64,000 nt of DNA from Meghimatium bilineatum (lineage: Eukaryota > Mollusca > Gastropoda > Stylommatophora > Philomycidae). A program made the translations under genes and the position numbers. The stretch spans positions 43,161,531 through 43,225,530 of the forward strand of contig CM067317.1 of NCBI GenBank assembly GCA_034231615.1, in the 5' to 3' direction. How positions within the stretch are numbered: position 1 is the stretch's first letter; the number at the start of each line of letters is the position of its first letter. Shown in pieces: positions 53,336-64,000 of the stretch. Under the pieces are notes generated by a model. The model saw only the letters and a program-made list of their open reading frames with translations, made no database searches and was not told the origin of the DNA.

Positions 53336-55642
53336 ATCCCCTATGAATGAGGCTTCATATCTACAATTATGTTCCTCCTATCCCCTATGAATAAGGCTTC
53401 ATCTCTACAATTATATTCCTCCTATCCCCTATGAATGAGGCTTCATCTCTACAATTATATTCCTCCTATCCCCTATGAATGAGGCTTCATATCTACAATT
53501 ATATTCCTCCTATCCCCTATGAATGAGGCTTCATATCTACAATTATATTCCTCCTATCCCCTATGAATGAGGCTTCATATCTACAATTATATTCCTCCTA
53601 TCCCCTATGAATGAGGCTTCATATCTACAATTATGTTCCTCCTATCCCCTATGAATGAGGCTTCATATCTACAATTATGTTCCTCCTATCCCCTATGAAT
53701 GAGGCTTCATCTCTACAATTATATTCCTCCTATCCCCTATGAATGAGGCTTCATCTCTACAATTATATTCCTCCTATCCCCTATGAATGAGGCTTCATCT
53801 CTACAATTATGTTCCTCCTATCCCCTATGAATGAGGCTTCATCTCTACAATTATATTCCTCCTATCCCCTATGAATGAGGCTTCATCTCTACAATTATAT
53901 TCCTCCTATCCCCTATGAAAGCTTCATATCTACAATTATATTCCTCCTATCCCCTATGAATGAGGCTTCATCTCTACAATTATGTTCCTCCTATCCCCTA
54001 TGAATGAGGCTTCATCTCTACAATTATGTTCCTCCAATCCCCTATTAATGAGGCTTCATCTCTACAATTATGTTTCTCCTATCCCCTATGAATGAGGCTT
54101 CATCTCTACAATTATGTTCCTCCTATCCCCTATGAATGAGGCTTCATCTCTACAATTATATTCCTCCTATCCCCTATGAATGAGGCTTCATCTCTACAAT
54201 TATATTCCTCCTATCCCCTATGAATGAGGCTTCAAATCTACAATTATATTCCTCCTATCCCCTATGAATGCTTCATATCTACAATTATATTCCTCCTATC
54301 CCATATGAATGAGGCTTCATCTCTACAATTATATTCCTCCTATCCCCTATGAATGAGGCTTTACATCTACAATTATATTCCTCCTATCCCCTATGAAAGC
54401 TTCATATCTACAATTATATTCCTCCTATCCCCTATGAATGAGGCTTCATATCTACAATTATATTCCTCCTATCCCGTATGAATGAGGCTTCATATCTACA
54501 ATTATATTCCTCCTATCCCCTATGAAAGCTTCATCTCTACAATTATATTCCTCCTATCCCCTATGAATGAGGCTTCATATCTACAATTATATTCCTCCTA
54601 TCCCCTATGAAAGCTTCATCTCTACAATTATATTCCTCCTATCCCCTATGAAAGCTTCATCTCTACAATTATATTCCTCCTATCCCCTATGAATGAGGCT
54701 TCATCTCTACAATTATATTCCTCCTATCCCCTATGAATGAGGCTTCATATCTACAATTATGTTCCTCCTATCCCCTATGAATGAGGCTTCATATCTACAA
54801 TTATATTCCTCCTATCCACTAACTATGAATGAGGCTTCATATCTACAATTATATTCCTCCTATCCCCTATGAATGAGGCTTCATCTCAACAATTATGTTC
54901 CTCCTATCCCCTATGAATGAGGCTTCATCTCAACAATTATCTTCCTTCTATCCCATATGAATGCTTCATATCTACAATTATGTTCCTTCTATCCCCTATG
55001 AATGAGGCTTCATCTCTACCATGATGTTCCTCCTATCCCATATGAATGCTTCATATCTACAAGTATGTTCCTCCTATCCCATATGAATGCTTCATATCTA
55101 CAATTTTGTTCCTTCTATCCCCTATGAATGGAAATCTTCATATCTACAATTATGTTCCTCCTATCCCCTATGAATGAGGCTTCATATCTACAATTATGTT
55201 CCTTCTATCCCATATGAATGCTTCATATCTACAATTATGTTCCTCCTATCCCATATGAAGGCTTCATATCTACAATTATGTTCCTTCTATCCCCTATGAA
55301 TGAGGCTTCATCTCTACCATTATGTTCCTCCTATCCCCTATGAATGAGGCTTCATCTCAACAATTATGTTCCTTCTATCCCATATGAATGCTTCATATCT
55401 ACAATTATGTTCCTTCTATCCCATATGAATGCTTCATATCTACAATTATGTTCCTCCTATCCCCTATGAATGAGGCTTCATATCTACAATTATGTTCCTT
55501 CTATCCCCTATGAATGCTTCATATCTACAATTATGTTCCTTCTATCCCATATGAATGCTTCATATCTACAATTATGTTCCTTCTATCCCCTATGAATGAG
55601 GCTTCATATCTACAATTATGTTCCTCCTAACCGCTATCCGCA

Positions 55643-56271
55643 ATGAAAGCATGGACTGTGTATAGACATCATGTGAAAAAACTCAATCATTTTCATACAA
55701 ATTGTCTCAGAAAAGTTATGAACATCAGATGGCAAGACAAGATTCCAGATACCACTGTCCTTGATAGAGCTGGTATCCCAAGCATTGAGATGATTCTGAT
55801 GCAGACACAGATTTGTTGGGCAGGTCATTTGGTGCGTATGCCAGACCATCGTCTGCCAAGGATATTTCTCTATGGAGAGCTAGAGAAGGGTATACGATCT
55901 CAAGGTGGCCAAAGGAAGCGCTACAAGAACCCGTTAAAGGACTCACTGAAAGCCTTTGACATAGACCACAATACATGGGAAGAACTTGCACAAAATAGAT
56001 CTACATGGCATTCTAAAATAAAAAAGCGCATCATCTTGTGAAAAGAAGAGAAATGCAGCAGATCAACAGCGGAGAGCAGCTAGAAAGTCACGGATAGACC
56101 AAGATCCGTCTACAGTCGTTATTCCATGTCCAAACTGTCCAAGGACATTTACAGCTTGAATAGGGCTCATTAGCCATCTACGAACTCATAATCAAGGAAA
56201 TAACTAAAATTGAATTTTCAAAAGTGGATGTAACAAATGGTCATCATCACTTGTGATGGACAAACAACAAC
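55643..56271 (+). pseudogene. LINE tail cassette 1 in satellite (type B)
   Basis: Encodes MKAWTVYRHHVKKLNHFHTN, CLRKVMNIRWQDKIPDTTVL, DRAGIPSIEMILMQTQICWA, GHLVRMPDHRLPRIFLYGEL, GGQRKRYKNPLKDSLKAFDI and ELAQNRSTWHSKIKK, the post-RT region of a LINE. A 2-bp loss (AAAAAAGCGC) then shifts the frame to RIIL-stop. The zinc-finger remains (CPNCPRTFTA, TGA, IGLISHLRTH) follow in another frame. WQDK here keeps the ancestral-looking Gln where the others have His. Confidence 0.9.
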
Positions 56272-58017
56272 ACAATTATGTTCCTCCTTTCCCCTATGAA
56301 TGCTTCATCTCTACAATTATGTTCCTCCAATCCCCTATGAATGAGGCTTCATCTCTACAATTATGTTCCTCCTATCCCCTATGAATGAGGCTTCATCTCT
56401 ACAATTATGTTCCTCCAATCCCCTATGATTGAGGCTTCATCTCAACAATTATCTTTCTCCTATCCCCTATGAATGAGGCTTCATCTCTACAGTTATGTTC
56501 CTCCTATCCCCTATGAATGCTTCATATCTACAATTATGTTCCTCCTATCCCCTATGAATGCTTCATATCTACAATTATGTTCCTCCAATCCCCTATGAAT
56601 GAGGCTTCATCTCTACAATTATGTTCCTCCTATCCCCTATGAATGAGGCTTCATCTCTACAATTATGTTCCTCCTATCCCCTATGAATGAGGCTTCATCT
56701 CTACAATTATGTTCCTCCTATCCCCTATGAATGGAAATCTTCATATCTGCAATTATGTTCCTCCTATCCCCTATGAATGAGGCTTCATCTCTACAATTAT
56801 GTTCCTCCTATCCCCTATGAATGAGGCTTCATCTCAACAATTATGTTCCTCCTATCCCCTATGAATGAGGCTTCATCTCAACAATTATCTTCCTTCTATC
56901 CCATATGAATGCTTCATATCTACAATTATGTTCCTTCTATCCCATATGAATGCTTCATATCTACAATTATGTTCCTTCTATCCCATATGAATGCTTCATA
57001 TCTACAATTATGTTCCTTCTATCCCCTATGAATGATGCTTCATCTCTACCATGATGTTACTCCTATCCCATATGAATGCTTCATATCTACAAGTATGTTC
57101 CTCCTATCCCATATGAATGCTTCATATCTACAATTATGTTCCTTCTATCCCCTATGAATGAGGCTTCATCTCTACAATTATGTTCCTCCTATCCCCTATG
57201 AATGGAAATCTTCATATCTACAATTATGTTCCTCCTATCCCCTATGAATGAGGCTTCATATCTACAATTATGTTCCTTCTATCCCATATGAATGCTTCAT
57301 ATCTACAATTATGTTCCTCCTATCCCATATGAATGCTTCATATCTACAATTATGTTCCTTCTATCCCCTATGAATGAGGCTTCATCTCTACAATTATGTT
57401 CCTCCTATCCCCTATGAATGGAAATCTTCATATCTACAATTATGTTCCTCCTATCCCCTATGAATGAGGCTTCATATCTACAATTATGTTCCTTCTATCC
57501 CATATGAATGCTTCATATCTACAATTATGTTCCTCCTATCCCATATGAATGCTTCATATCTACAATTATGTTCCTTCTATCCCCTATGAATGAGGCTTCA
57601 TCTCTACCATTATGTTCCTCCTATCCCCTATGAATGAGGCTTCATCTCAATAATTATGTTCCTTCTATCCCATATGAATGCTTCATATCTACAATTATGT
57701 TCCTTCTATCCCATATGAATGCTTCATATCTACAATTATGTTCCTCCTATCCCCTATGAATGAGGCTTCATATCTACAATTATGTTCCTTCTATCCCATA
57801 TGAATGCTTCATATCTACAATTATGTTCCTCCTATCCCCTATGAATGAGGCTTCATATCTACAATTATGTTCCTTCTATCCCATATGAATGCTTCATATC
57901 TACAATTATGTTCCTCCTATCCCATATGAATGCTTCATATCTACAATTATGTTCCTTCTATCCCCCATGAATGAGGCTTCATATCTACAATTATGTTCCT
58001 CCTATCCGCTATCCACT

Positions 58018-58649
58018 ATGAAAGCATGGACTGTGTATAGACATCATGTGAAAAAACTCAATCATTTTCATACAAATTGTCTCAGAAAAGTTATGAACAT
58101 CAGATGGCATGACAAGATTCCAGATACCACTGTCCTTGATAGAGCTGGTATCCCAAGCATTGAGACGATCCTGATGCAGACACAGATTTGTTGGGCAGGT
58201 TATTTGGTGCGTATGCCAGACCATCGTCTGCCAAAGAAACTTCTCTATGGTGAGCTAGAGAAGGGTATACGATCTCAAGGTGGCCAAAGGAAACGCTACA
58301 AGGACCCGTTAAAGGACTCACTGAAAGCCTTTGACATAGACCACAATACATGGGAAGAACTTGCACAAAATAGATCTACATGGCATTCTAAAATAAAAAA
58401 GAGCGCACCATCTTGTGAAAAGAAGAGAAATGCAGCAGATCAACAGCAGAGAGCAGCTAGAAAGTCACGGATAGACCAAGATCCGTCTACAGTCGTTATT
58501 CCATGTCCAAACTGTCCAAGGACATTTACAGCTTGAATAGGGCTCATTAGCCATCTACGAACTCATAATCAAGGAAATAACTAAAATTGAATTTTCAAAA
58601 GTGGATGTAACAAATGGTCATCATCACTTGTGATGGACAAACAACAACA
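58018..58649 (+). pseudogene. LINE tail cassette 2 in satellite (type A)
   Basis: Lacks the 2-bp deletion, so the frame continues through KSAPSCEKKRNAADQQQRAA, RKSRIDQDPSTVVIPCPNCP, RTFTA to TGA at 58533-58535. In frame beyond the stop, IGLISHLRTHNQGNN would complete a C2H2 finger. Features PKKLLYGEL where type B has PRILLYGEL. The stop corresponds to CGA in the solo copy at 13968. Confidence 0.9.
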
Positions 58650-59156
58650 CAATTATGTTCCTCCTTTCCCCTATGAATGCTCCATCTCTACAATTATGTT
58701 CCTCCAATCCCCTATGAATGCTTCATATCTACAATTATGTTCCTCCAATCCCCTATGAATGAGGCTTCATCTCTACAATTATGTTCCTCCTATCCCCTAT
58801 GAATGAGGCTTCATCTCTACAATTATGTTCCTCCTATCCCCTATGAATGAGGCTTCATCTCTACAATTATGTTCCTCCTATCCCCTATGAATGGAAATCT
58901 TCATATCTACAATTATGTTCCTCCTATTCCCTATGAATGAGGCTTCATATCTACAATTATGTTCCTCCTATCCCCTATGAATGAGGCTTCATCTCAACAA
59001 TTATGTTCCTACTATCCCCTATGAATGAGGCTTCATATCTACAATTATGTTCCTCCTATCCCATATGAATGCTTCATATCTACAATTATGTTCCTTCTAT
59101 CCCCTATGAATGAGGCTTCATATCTACAATTATGTTCCTCCTATCCGCTATCCGCT

Positions 59157-59787
59157 ATGAAAGCATGGACTGTGTATAGACATCATGTGAAAAAACTCAA
59201 TCATTTTCATACAAATTGTCTCAGAAAAGTTATGAACATCAGATGGCATGACAAGATTCCAGATACCACTGTCCTTGATAGAGCTGGTATCCCAAGCATT
59301 GAGACGATCCTGATGCAGACACAGATTTGTTGGGCAGGTCATTTGGTGCGTATGCCAGACCATCGTCTGCCAAGGATACTTCTCTATGGTGAGCTAGAGA
59401 AGGGTATACGATCTCAAAGTGGCCAAAGGAAGCGCTACAAGAACCCGTTAAAGGACTCACTGAAAGCCTTTGACATAGACCACAATACATGGGAAGAACT
59501 TGCACAAAATAGATCTACATGGCATTCTAAAATAAAAAAGCGCATCATCTTGTGAAAAGAAGAGAAATGCAGCAGATCAACAGCAGAGAGCAGCTAGAAA
59601 GTCACGGATAGACCAAGATCCGTCTACAGTCGTTATTCCATGTCCAAACTGTCCAAGGACATTTACAGCTTGAATAGGGCTCATTAGCCATCTACGAACT
59701 CATAATCAAGGAAATAACTAAAATTGAATTTTCAAAAGTGGATGTAACAAATGGTCATCATCACTTGTGATGGACAAACAACAACAC
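59157..59787 (+). pseudogene. LINE tail cassette 3 in satellite (type B)
   Basis: 1139 bp after cassette 2. Has RSQSGQRKRYKNP (Ser for Gly) and the 2-bp deletion giving KKRIIL-stop. Near-identical to cassette 5, exactly 3257 bp downstream. Confidence 0.9.
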
Positions 59788-61274
59788 AATTATGTTCCTC
59801 CTTTCCCCTATGAATGCTTCATCTCTACAATTATGTTCCTCCAATCCCCTATGAATGAGGCTTCATCTCTACAATTATGTTCCTCCTATCCCCTATGAAT
59901 GAGGCTTCATCTCTACAATTATGTTCCTCCAATCCCCTATGATTGAGGCTTCATCTCAACAATTATCTTTCTCCTATCCCCTATGAATGAGGCTTCATCT
60001 CTACAGTTATGTTCCTCCTATCCCCTATGAATGCTTCATATCTACAATTATGTTCCTCCTATCCCCTATGAATGCTTCATATCTACAATTATGTTCCTCC
60101 AATCCCCTATGAATGAGGCTTCATCTCTACAATTATGTTCCTCCTATCCCCTATGAATGAGGCTTCATCTCTACAATTATATTCCTCCTATCCCCTATGA
60201 ATGAGGATTCATCTCTACAATTATATTCCTCCTATCCCCTATGAATGGAAATCTTCATATCTGCAATTATGTTCATCCTATCCCCTATGAATGAGGCTTC
60301 ATCTCTACAATTATGTTCCTCCTATCCCCTATGAATGAGGCTTCATCTCAACAATTATGTTCCTCCTATCCCCTATGAATGAGGCTTCATCTCAACAATT
60401 ATCTTCCTTCTATCCCATATGAATGCTTCATATCTACAATTATGTTCCTTCTATCCCATATGAATGCTTCATATCTACAATTATGTTCCTTCTATCCCAT
60501 ATGAATGCTTCATATCTACAATTATGTTCCTTCTATCCCTTATGAATGATGCTTCATCTCTACCATGATGTTCCTCCTATCCCATATGAATGCTTCATAT
60601 CTACAAGTATGTTCCTCCTATCCCATATGAATGCTTCATATCGACAATTATGTTCCTTCTATCCCCTATGAATGAGGCTTCATCTCTACAATTATGTTCC
60701 TCCTATCCCCTATGAATGGAAATCTTCATATCTACAATTATGTTCCTCCTATCCCCTATGAATGAGGCTTCATATCTACAATTATGTTCCTTCTATCCCA
60801 TATGAATGCTTCATATCTACAATTATGTTCCTCCTATCCCATATGAATGCTTCATATCTACAATTATGTTCCTTCTATCCCCTATGAATGAGGCTTCATC
60901 TCTACCATTATGTTCCTCCTATCCCCTATGAATGAGGCTTCATCTCAATAATTATGTTCCTTCTATCCCATATGAATGCTTCATATCTACAATTATGTTC
61001 CTCCTATCCCCTATGAATGAGGCTTCATATCTACAATTATGTTCCTTCTATCCCATATGAATGCTTCATATCTACAATTATGTTCCTCCTATCCCCTATG
61101 AATGAGGCTTCATATCTACAATTATGTTCCTTCTATCCCATATGAATGCTTCATATCTACAATTATGTTCCTCCTATCCCATATGAATGCTTCATATCTA
61201 CAATTATGTTCTTTCTATCCCCCATGAATGAGGCTTCATATCTACAATTATGTTCCTCCTATCCGCTATCCGCT

Positions 61275-61908
61275 ATGAAAGCATGGACTGTGTATAGACA
61301 TCATGTGAAAAAACTCAATCATTTTCATACAAATTGTCTCAGAAAAGTTATGAACATCAGATGGCATGACAAGATTCCAGATACCACTGTCCTTGATAGA
61401 GCTGGTATCCCAAGCATTTAGACGATCCTGATGCAGACACAGATTTGTTGGGCAGGTTATTTGGTGCATATGCCAGACCATCGTCTGCCAAAGAAACTTC
61501 TCTATGGTGAGCTAGAGAAGGGTATACGATCTCAAGGTGGCCAAAGGAAGCGCTACAAGGACCCGTTAAAGGACTCAATGAAAGCCTTTGACATAGACCA
61601 CAATACATGGGAAGAACTTGCACAAAATAGATCTACATGGCATTCTAAAATAAAAAAGAGCGCACCATCTTGTGAAAAGAAGAGAAATGCAGCAGATCAA
61701 CAGCAGAGAGCAGCTAGAAAGTCACGGATAGACCAAGATCCGTCTACAGTCGTTATTCCATGTCCAAACTGTCCAAGGACATTTACAGCTTGAATAGGGC
61801 TCATTAGCCATCTACGAACTCATAATCAAGGAAATAACTAAAATTGAATTTTCAAAAGTGGATATAACAAATGGTCATCATCACTTGTGATGGACAAACA
61901 ACAACACA
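61275..61908 (+). pseudogene. LINE tail cassette 4 in satellite (type A)
   Basis: Exactly 3257 bp after cassette 2. A private GAG-to-TAG change at 61420-61422 splits the frame; the second part starts MQTQICWAGYLVHMPDHRLP and runs to the shared TGA after TFTA. Other private changes: DSMKAF and VHM for VRM. Confidence 0.9.
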
Positions 61909-62413
61909 ATTATGTTCCTCCTTTCCCCTATGAATGCTCCATCTCTACAATTATGTTCCTCCAATCCCCTATGAATGCTTCATATCTACAATTATGTTCC
62001 TCCAATCCCCTATGAATGAGGCTTCATCTCTACAATTATGTTCCTCCTATCCCCTATGAATGAGGCTTCATCTCTACAATTATGTTCCTCCTATCCCCTA
62101 TGAATGAGGCTTCATCTCTACAATTATGTTCCTCCTATCCCCTATGAATGGAAATCTTCATATCTACAATTATGTTCCTCCTATTCCCTATGAATGAGGC
62201 TTCATATCTACAATTATGTTCCTCCTATCCCCTATGAATGAGGCTTCATCTCAACAATTATGTTCCTACTATCCCCTATGAATGAGGCTTCATATCTACA
62301 ATTATGTTCCTCCTATCCCATATGAATGCTTCATATCTACAATTATGTTCCTTCTATCCCCTATGAATGAGGCTTCATATCTACAATTATGTTCCTCCTA
62401 TCCGCTATCCGCT

Positions 62414-63046
62414 ATGAAAGCATGGACTGTGTATAGACATCATGTGAAAAAACTCAATCATTTTCATACAAATTGTCTCAGAAAAGTTATGAACATCAGA
62501 TGGCATGACAAGATTCCAGATACCACTGTCCTTGATAGAGCTGGTATCCCAAGCATTGAGACGATCCTGATGCAGACACAGATTTGTTGGGCAGGTCATT
62601 TGGTGCGTATGCCAGACCATCGTCTGCCAAGGATACTTCTCTATGGTGAGCTAGAGAAGGGTATACGATCTCAAAGTGGCCAAAGGAAGCGCTACAAGAA
62701 CCCGTTAAAGGACTCACTGAAAGCCTTTGACATAGACCACAATACATGGGAAGAACTTGCACAAAATAGATCTACATGGCATTCTAAAATAAAAAAGCGC
62801 ATCATCTTGTGAAAAGAAGAGAAATGCAGCAGATCAACAGCAGAGAGCAGCTAGAAAGTCACGGATAGACCAAGATCCTTCTACAGTCGTTATTCCATGT
62901 CCAAACTGTCCACGGACATTTACAGCTTGAATAGGGCTCATTAGCCATCTACGAACTCATAATCAAGGAAATAACTAAAATTGAATTTTCAAAAGTGGAT
63001 GTAACAAATGGTCATCATCACTTGTGATGGACAAACAACAACACAA
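62414..63046 (+). pseudogene. LINE tail cassette 5 in satellite (type B)
   Basis: Exactly 3257 bp after cassette 3 and near-identical to it (RSQSGQRKRYKNP, KKRIIL-stop). Private changes: GATCCTTC for GATCCGTC and CCACGGAC for CCAAGGAC. Satellite resumes at 63047. Confidence 0.9.
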
Positions 63047-64000
63047 TTATGTTCCTCCTTTCCCCTATGAATGCTTCATCTCTACAATTATGTTCCTCCA
63101 ATCCCCTATGAATGAGGCTTCATCTCTACAATTATGTTCCTCCTATCCCCTATGAATGAGGCTTCATCTCTACAATTATGTTCCTCCAATCCCCTATGAT
63201 TGAGGCTTCATCTCAACAATTATCTTTCTCCTATCCCCTATGAATGAGGCTTCATCTCTACAGTTATGTTCCTCCTATCCCCTATGAATGCTTCATATCT
63301 ACAATTATGTTCCTCCTATCCCCTATGAATGCTTCATATCTACAATTATGTTCCTCCAATCCCCTATGAATGAGGCTTCATCTCTACAATTATGTTCCTC
63401 CTATCCCCTATGAATGAGGCTTCATCTCTACAATTATATTCCTCCTATCCCCTATGAATGGAAATCTTCATATCTGCAATTATGTTCCTCCTATCCCCTA
63501 TGAATGAGGCTTCATCTCTACAATTATGTTCCTCCTATCCCCTATGAATGAGGCTTCATCTCAACAATTATGTTCCTCCTATCCCCTATGAATGAGGCTT
63601 CATCTCAACAATTATCTTCCTTCTATCCCATATGAATGCTTCATATCTACAATTATGTTCCTTCTATCCCATATGAATGCTTCATATCTACAATTATGTT
63701 CCTTCTATCCCATATGAATGCTTCATATCTACAATTATGTTCCTTCTATCCCCTATGAATGATGCTTCATCTCTACCATGATGTTCCTCCTATCCCATAT
63801 GAATGCTTCATATCTACAAGTATGTTCCTCCTATCCCATATGAATGCTTCATATCTACAATTATGTTCCTTCTATCCCCTATGAATGAGGCTTCATCTCT
63901 ACAATTATGTTCCTCCTATCCCCTATGAATGGAAATCTTCATATCTACAATTATGTTCCTCCTATCCCCTATGAATGAGGCTTCATATCTACAATTATGT

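Larger units (their letters stand above)
53325..64000. repeat. 41/44-bp satellite, over 10.6 kb, continuing past the window
   Basis: The 44-bp unit is TTCATATCTACAATTATGTT + CCTCCTATCCCCTATGAATG + AGGC. Common variants: the 41-bp form lacking AGG (CCCATATGAATGC), CTTCATCTCTAC, ATTCCTCC for GTTCCTCC, and GGAAATCTTC. Left part (53.3-55 kb) favours ATATTCC and CTCTAC; right part favours GTTCC and CATATGAATGC. From about 55.6 kb five LINE cassettes are embedded. Chimeric open frames (MLHIYNYVPPIPYECFI...) arise where satellite reads into a cassette. Confidence 0.98.

Noticed and set aside
55725-55991. Conserved 88- and 71-codon minus-strand frames in every satellite cassette
   Set aside because: Antisense shadows of the LINE tail, conserved only because the cassettes are recent copies.
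57889-58536. 215-codon chimeric frame fusing satellite-encoded peptide to the LINE tail
   Set aside because: The satellite part begins at an arbitrary ATG, varies with unit length and has no promoter or conserved start; treated as accidental read-through.
53325-64000. CRISPR array
   Set aside because: Repeats are contiguous with no unique spacers and vary in length by 3 bp; this is a eukaryotic satellite.

Overview
Kind of DNA. This is a non-coding, AT-rich, CpG-poor nuclear window from an animal. It carries about 25 LINE fragments from several families, short retroposons, piggyBac, hAT and Tigger/pogo-type remains, and at least ten unrelated minisatellites. The only recognisable host gene is a FOXRED1-like mitochondrial oxidoreductase, visible as three minus-strand exons. 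The mix of RNase H LINEs, endonuclease-RT tails, a retroposon ending in (GAA)n and abundant foldbacks suggests a marine invertebrate, plausibly a mollusc. That assignment is an inference from style and is not proven by any marker.

Layout. 0-5.2 kb: RNase H LINE fragments, two minisatellites, and a Tigger-like element (2286-3381) with a LINE nested inside it by an 11-bp target-site duplication (TSD). 6-15 kb: LINE tails, a retroposon cleanly inserted in a LINE, a 1.07-kb foldback (7825-8895), a fossil hAT transposase (11639-13290) and a zinc-finger LINE tail (13968-14237). 15-31.5 kb: RT fragments, retroposon copies, a CpG-dense island (20.36-20.75 kb) and minisatellites. 31.78-46.61 kb: three FOXRED1-like exons (46474-46611, 45579-45683, 31780-32052). 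The last intron is 13.5 kb and holds nested LINEs, a near-complete decayed I-type LINE (33.87-37.43 kb) and an inverted and tandem array (37.66-44.13 kb). 47.3-51 kb: a 63-bp minisatellite whose last TTAA abuts a decayed piggyBac. 53.3 kb to the window end: a 41/44-bp satellite containing five copies of a truncated LINE tail; the last four form a 3257-bp higher-order repeat.

How the parts relate. Several insertions can be ordered because their TSDs, or an empty site elsewhere in the window, are visible: LINE into Tigger-like element, LINE into LINE (twice), short retroposon into LINE, and a 522-bp inverted-arm element into one module of a tandem array. The FOXRED1-like exons have good splice sites and matching phases, but one carries a -1 frameshift and another has a stop where the family has tryptophan. 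The locus is therefore either a decaying copy or affected by sequence errors. No complete, intact protein-coding gene, tRNA, rRNA or CRISPR array was found. The novelty candidates are the 522-bp inverted element with Pol III-like boxes and the satellite that has absorbed and amplified a LINE tail.
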